Assembly (NCBI RefSeq): GCF_900162665.1 | Contig: NZ_LT727810.1 | Location: forward strand, 155,067-219,066 | Direction: 5' to 3' | Source of the DNA: Oceanobacillus sojae | GTDB lineage: Bacteria; Bacillota; Bacilli; Bacillales; Amphibacillaceae | Length of the DNA: 64,000 bases | Translations under genes and position numbers: made by a program | Part shown: piece after piece, positions 60,115 through 64,000 of the stretch | How the letters are laid out: each line of letters begins with the position of its first letter | Numbering within the stretch: the first letter of the stretch is position 1 | Notes under the pieces: generated by a model | What the model was told of the DNA's origin: nothing | Seen by the model: only the letters and a program-made list of their open reading frames with translations | Database searches by the model: none

Positions 60115-61392
60115 GTGGCAGTGATGGAGAAATTAACGTATGTTATTGAGGAAAAAGTTGCTCCACCTTTAATACGGATATCTAGAAATAGATACCTTGA
60201 CTCAATCCAAAAAGCTTTTATAACGTTGATGCCATTTATTATTCTTGGATCGTTTTTTGTACTTTTAGGTTCTTTTCCGGTCCAAGCCTGGCAAAATTTG
60301 ATTGAACCAATTTCTGGACATTTGTCCAGTGCAAATAACGCAACGATGGGGCTGCTGTCTATTGGTCTTGCAACAGGAATAGGGTATTTTTTGTCAAGTT
60401 TTTATAGTCAGCACGGTGAAAAGGTAGATCCATTTTCAGGTGCTATGATTAGTTTGTTTAGTTTTTTAATTCTATTCCCTGTTGGTGTAAGCGAGGAGAT
60501 AGGTACCTATTTACCAGCAGATAATCTTGGGAGTACTGGTATGTTTACAGCTATTATTGTTGCAATTATCAGTACAGAAATTCATCGTTACTTAATTAAA
60601 AAAGACATTGTTATAAAAATGCCTGAGGGTGTACCGCCGATGGTTACAAATGCTTTTACTGCTTTAATACCAGTATTCGCTACCATGGTGCTTTGGTGGG
60701 TTCTGCGTTATATACTTCAAGTTGATGTTGCTGCTGTGATTATGGCTGGATTTGAACCAATCATTGCAGGAGGGACAAGCGCTGTCGCCCAATTTGGTGC
60801 TTTTTTTGTTGATCGTATCCTATGGTTTGTTGGAATTCACGGAAGTAATGTAGTTGGTTCAGTAATGACACCTGTTTGGATAGACATGCTAGGAGCAAAT
60901 ACTGCAGCTGCAGACGCAGGGGAAACGGTCCCTTACATTGCCAGTGCACAATTTATGGCTGAATTTGTCAGAGTAAGTCCGTTGCCGTTAGTTGTTCTCA
61001 TGTTGATGTCAGCGGTTAAAAGATATAAAACTTTAGGAAAGTTAGCACTTGCTCCATCCATCTTTAATATTGCAGAACCGATTATGTTTGGGCTGCCAAT
61101 AGTTTTAAATCCTATTCTATTTGTTCCATGGGTATTCGGTCACTTATTCCTGTTTATATTCAGCTACTTCATAATTTCTATTGGACTTGTGCCAGCACCT
61201 TTTGCTGCAATTCCATTTACAGTTCCAGGGCCTATTGCTGGCTATCTTGGAACAGGGGGAAGCTGGGCAGGCGCTTTGCTTGCGACTGTTAACCTTGTCA
61301 TTATGTTCTTTATTTGGCTTCCATTTTATAAGGTTTTAGAAAAACAGACATTAAAAGAGCAGTATGAAAATGAAAAGCAAAGTACGGATTAA
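60115..61392 (+). CDS. PTS EIIC, lactose/cellobiose family
   Basis: A 425-residue permease with about ten spans (ITLMPFIILGSFFVLLGSFP, FFVDRILWFVGIHGSNVVG, FNIAEPIMFGLPIVLNP). The motif IHGSN and the NIAEP-type phrase are typical of Lac/Cel EIIC proteins. No EIIA or EIIB accompanies it. Start is GTG (60115) or ATG (60124). Next to murQ and mupG it should import a MurNAc- or GlcNAc-containing disaccharide, and must borrow EIIA/EIIB from elsewhere. Confidence 0.88.
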   Translation: MAVMEKLTYVIEEKVAPPLIRISRNRYLDSIQKAFITLMPFIILGSFFVLLGSFPVQAWQNLIEPISGHLSSANNATMGLLSIGLATGIGYFLSSFYSQHGEKVDPFSGAMISLFSFLILFPVGVSEEIGTYLPADNLGSTGMFTAIIVAIISTEIHRYLIKKDIVIKMPEGVPPMVTNAFTALIPVFATMVLWWVLRYILQVDVAAVIMAGFEPIIAGGTSAVAQFGAFFVDRILWFVGIHGSNVVGSVMTPVWIDMLGANTAAADAGETVPYIASAQFMAEFVRVSPLPLVVLMLMSAVKRYKTLGKLALAPSIFNIAEPIMFGLPIVLNPILFVPWVFGHLFLFIFSYFIISIGLVPAPFAAIPFTVPGPIAGYLGTGGSWAGALLATVNLVIMFFIWLPFYKVLEKQTLKEQYENEKQSTD

Positions 61393-61415
61393 TTTTAAGA
61401 TGAGGTGATGAAGAA

Positions 61416-62369
61416 ATGGACTCTGTGAAGATTAGAAATTATAGAGATGATGATGAAGAGCAAGTTATTAAAGTGTGGAATCAATGTCTAACGAAAGATC
61501 CGGTTAGTTCAAATATCTTCCATAAAAAAATATTATTAGATCCAAATTTTGATCCGGAATTATGCTTGGTTGCAGAGAATGAAAATGGCTCAGTGATTGG
61601 TTACTGCCTAGGAATGGTTCGCAAATATCCCTATGAGGACCGGGGGATGGAGCCAGAACGAGCATGGATTCCAGTGATGTTTGTTCATCCGGACTATCAA
61701 CGGAAAAAAATTGGATCTAAGTTAGTGAAAATTATCGAGGAAAAGTTTGAAAACCTGGGAAAAACAAATATAACACTTGGTGCCTATAGTCCGAATTATT
61801 TCTTCCCTGGCCCTGACAAGGATGCTTACAGCGGTTCAATTCCATTTTTCGAATCATTTGGATATGAAACGTTAGGAGAAGCGGTGGGGATGGACATGGT
61901 TTTATACAATTTTACCATTCCTGAGGAAATCAAAGAGATAAGGGATGGCTTGAAGAAAGAACATGATATTCAGGTTATTCCTTTTTCTAAGAAATACACA
62001 CTTTCCCTCATAGAGTTTCTAAAAGAGAATTTCTCAGGTGGATGGGTAAGAAATGTCCGTGAAACTTTAGAGAAATTTAAAGGTGAAGAACGCATCCTCT
62101 TAGCGATAGACCATCATTCAAACATTGTGGGTTATTGTCAGCGTGCTATTGACGATTTGGAAGGGCATTTTGGCCCCTTTGGGGTGTCAGAAAAAATGCG
62201 TGGGAAAAAAATAGGAAGTGTTTTGTTTTATGAAATGCTGTGGGACATGTACAGCAGAGGAATTTATCATGTCTGGCTTGCCTGGACAAATGGAGGTGCC
62301 CAACGTTTTTACGATCGGGCTGGCATGAAAGTCATGAAACGACATGCAATAATAAAAAAGATTAAATAA
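61416..62369 (+). CDS. double GNAT-family acetyltransferase
   Basis: A 317-residue protein with two GNAT domains: 1-165 (IPVMFVHPDYQRKKIGSKLVKI, an acetyl-CoA loop) and 175-317 (FGPFGVSEKMRGKKIGSVLFYEML). The tandem layout resembles mycothiol synthase-like enzymes. A role in N-acetylating amino sugars or wall precursors is suggested by the operon; the next gene encodes a deacetylase-fold protein. Substrate unknown. Confidence 0.85.
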   Translation: MDSVKIRNYRDDDEEQVIKVWNQCLTKDPVSSNIFHKKILLDPNFDPELCLVAENENGSVIGYCLGMVRKYPYEDRGMEPERAWIPVMFVHPDYQRKKIGSKLVKIIEEKFENLGKTNITLGAYSPNYFFPGPDKDAYSGSIPFFESFGYETLGEAVGMDMVLYNFTIPEEIKEIRDGLKKEHDIQVIPFSKKYTLSLIEFLKENFSGGWVRNVRETLEKFKGEERILLAIDHHSNIVGYCQRAIDDLEGHFGPFGVSEKMRGKKIGSVLFYEMLWDMYSRGIYHVWLAWTNGGAQRFYDRAGMKVMKRHAIIKKIK

Positions 62370-62449
62370 AAGTTAACTACCTTATCACGCGGTTTTTAGC
62401 AGGTTTCATTTGAATATTTTAAAAATAATATTGACTAGGAGGATTTAAA

Positions 62450-63145
62450 TTGAAGAAACAACATCATATTATGTCAATCGGAGCACATGCCTTGGACGCC
62501 GAATTAATGGCGGGCCCAGTCTCCATTAAGTATACGAAAGAAGGTCATCAGGCTTCGTTCGTGCATATTACAAGGGGGGAAAGAGGAAATAAGAATAAAA
62601 CACCAGAGGAATATGGAAGACAGTTGGAAGAGGAGATGCCTAAAGTTGCTGAAGCGATGGGAGCAAAATCAATTTGGACTGGCTACGTAGCCGGACAATT
62701 ACCTCCCCAAGAAGAGATGGAAATGGACCTTTGTAAATTGTTTAGAGAAGAAAAACCAGATATTATCGTTACTCATTGGAGAGGGAGCCTTCACCCGCGT
62801 CATGTCCTGACACATGATATGGTCCTGACAGCTGTGAAAATGGCGGGAAATCCAAATGTCAAAACAGAGCAAGAACCTCACCATGTGGAGCATGTATACT
62901 TTGGAGAGAACTGTGAAGATTTAAACGGATTTCTTCCACAAATTTATGTAGATATTAAAGACACATTTGATCAATGGTTTGAAGCAGTTTCACATTATGA
63001 ATTATTTAGAGCAAATGAAGCGAACGTTCCATATCAAGATTATTACCGAACCATGGCAACAATGAGAGCAATAGAAGTTGGTAATAGAAATCTTTCTTCT
63101 AAAGCGTTTATGCTCGCGACAAGGAAACAAGACTATTTACATTAA
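62450..63145 (+). CDS. PIG-L-fold deacetylase-like protein, altered active site
   Basis: A 231-residue LmbE/PIG-L protein with a TTG start after AGGAGG. The usual AHPDDE motif reads AHALDAE: His13 and Asp16 (zinc ligands) and Glu18 remain, but the general-base Asp is Leu15. The third zinc-ligand motif is present as LHPRHVLTHD (His115 and His118). Zinc binding is therefore expected, while deacetylase activity is doubtful or needs another base. In the operon it would act on amino sugars. Confidence 0.83.
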   Translation: MKKQHHIMSIGAHALDAELMAGPVSIKYTKEGHQASFVHITRGERGNKNKTPEEYGRQLEEEMPKVAEAMGAKSIWTGYVAGQLPPQEEMEMDLCKLFREEKPDIIVTHWRGSLHPRHVLTHDMVLTAVKMAGNPNVKTEQEPHHVEHVYFGENCEDLNGFLPQIYVDIKDTFDQWFEAVSHYELFRANEANVPYQDYYRTMATMRAIEVGNRNLSSKAFMLATRKQDYLH

Positions 63146-63163
63146 TAAGGTGGGAGGATTACA

Positions 63164-64000
63164 ATGATTGGCATTTCTGTTTATCTGTCAAAGGAAGACG
63201 AAGAATTTAATCAAAAGTGGATTGAAAAAGCAGCCCGAAATAGGTTTTCCTCCATTTTTACATCACTTCATATTCCAGAAGATGATACAAAGTCTTATAA
63301 AGAATTACTTTTTCATCTGGGCAGTGAAGCAAAAAAACACCAAATGGATTTATTTGCTGACATTTCCCCAAAATCATTTAAATATCTGGACATGGATATA
63401 AATAATGTGGATCAATTACTGGAATGGGGGATTACAGGCCTCCGGGTTGATTATGGTTTAAGTTTGGAAGAGATTGTTCAACTATCTAAAAAAATGAGAA
63501 TCTCTTTAAATGCAAGTACATTAACAGATGAGATCCTGGAAAAATTAATAAATAAAGGATTAAACGTAGATAATACGGAGGCAGCACACAACTTTTATCC
63601 TCGGCCGGAAACAGGATTATCAAGAGAATATTTTATCGAAAAGAATATATTATTGAAAAAATATCAAATAGGAATATCTGCCTTTGTTGCAGGTGACGGA
63701 GTAAAAAGAAAACCATTATATCAAGGATTGCCAACATTAGAAGAACATCGGGACATGTCACCGGTTCATGCCTGTTTGGATTTAAAGAAAAATGGTCTTG
63801 TCGATGAAGTTTATATTGGAGATCCATCCTTAGCGGATGAAACACTAGAAAAATTTTCTTTCCTTACAGATGGTATTATCCCAATTAGATATAGGGGGGA
63901 AATCAGGCCGGAATTTGCCGTTTTTCATACGTATTTAGAAAATGTTCAGATTAATCGTCGAGATCCAGCGAGGGACCTGGTCCGTTTTGGGAAATCTCGT
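63164..64000 (+). CDS. mupG: 6-phospho-N-acetylmuramidase (MupG, DUF871), partial
   Basis: 279 codons from the ATG at 63164 (AAGGTGGGAGG upstream) to the window edge with no stop; the family is about 350-360 residues, so the C-terminus is missing. It shows the DUF871 start MIGISVYLSKEDEEFNQKWI, ITGLRVDYGLS, NASTLTDEILEKL, and HNFYPRPETGLSREYF. MupG splits MurNAc-6-phosphate from GlcNAc inside the cell, feeding MurQ. Its presence with murQ and an EIIC supports use of MurNAc-GlcNAc. Confidence 0.92.
   Translation, partial: MIGISVYLSKEDEEFNQKWIEKAARNRFSSIFTSLHIPEDDTKSYKELLFHLGSEAKKHQMDLFADISPKSFKYLDMDINNVDQLLEWGITGLRVDYGLSLEEIVQLSKKMRISLNASTLTDEILEKLINKGLNVDNTEAAHNFYPRPETGLSREYFIEKNILLKKYQIGISAFVAGDGVKRKPLYQGLPTLEEHRDMSPVHACLDLKKNGLVDEVYIGDPSLADETLEKFSFLTDGIIPIRYRGEIRPEFAVFHTYLENVQINRRDPARDLVRFGKSR

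Noticed and set aside
1..64000. tRNA, rRNA, CRISPR arrays, prophage and replication origin
   Set aside because: No cloverleaf ending in CCA, rRNA core sequence, regularly spaced repeat array, phage structural gene or DnaA-box cluster was recognised on reading both strands.

Overview
This is a 64 kb stretch of an AT-rich Bacillota chromosome. It shows strong AGGAGG ribosome sites, frequent GTG/TTG starts, CcpA-type cre sites, PTS operons, LicT-type antitermination and CsbD- and lmo0937-type small proteins. A member of the Bacillaceae (Oceanobacillus/Virgibacillus-like) fits best, but the genus is a guess. No rRNA, tRNA, CRISPR array or prophage was seen. The window is dominated by carbohydrate uptake and breakdown, and its last gene runs off the right edge.

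Layout. (1) 1-12.3 kb: an Agr-like two-component system (LytTR regulator plus GHKL kinase), an operon of GH3 glycosidase, GtrA-like protein and glycosyltransferase, then UDP-galactopyranose mutase, and a membrane-anchored GH3 enzyme with inverted domain order. Two 9-bp direct-repeat pairs, each spaced like LytTR/AgrA sites, precede the first GH3 gene and the anchored one. This suggests that one regulator controls a surface-glycan locus. A truncated beta-glucoside PTS gene follows. (2) 12.3-15.2 kb: a small membrane protein, a secreted SGNH hydrolase plus LysM protein whose catalytic blocks are circularly permuted, and a HAD phosphatase. (3) 15.5-20.8 kb: a PTS permease and a fumarase/adenylosuccinate-lyase-family enzyme, convergent with an RpiR regulator; an IS3-family element interrupts their shared terminator. 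(4) 20.9-27.3 kb: a five-gene operon of ABC importer (binding protein, ATPase, permease) with a YesMN-like kinase and regulator. (5) 27.5-30.6 kb: an XRE regulator, a small gene overlapping a retropepsin-like gene, a GyrI-like protein and a WYL regulator.

(6) 30.7-37.9 kb: a rearranged version of the poorly understood E. coli yhf cluster (yhfU, T, Z, Y, W, X, S) without yhfV/php. A palindrome occurs three times, before yhfU, yhfZ and yhfY, and is the likely YhfZ operator. An IS4-family element follows. (7) 39.5-52.4 kb: two head-to-head versions of one catabolic module, each with an ascorbate-type EIIA/EIIB/EIIC, a phosphotriesterase-like lactonase and a creatininase-family hydrolase. Copy A adds a KDPG-type aldolase and a GntR regulator; copy B adds a SIS protein and a PRD/EIIB/EIIA activator. 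CsbD lies between them. (8) 52.5-58.4 kb: a class C beta-lactamase-fold hydrolase, then on the minus strand a LicT-like antiterminator, a beta-glucoside EIIBCA and an ADP-ribosylglycohydrolase, with two RAT/terminator leaders and an 11-G tract at the antiterminator start. (9) 58.4-64 kb: a 47-residue membrane protein and a muropeptide-sugar operon: MurQ, a Lac/Cel-type EIIC, a double GNAT protein, a PIG-L-fold protein and MupG (partial).

Most clusters pair a PTS or ABC importer with cytosolic enzymes and a dedicated regulator, and several carry a candidate cre site near the promoter, so catabolite repression is a probable common control.
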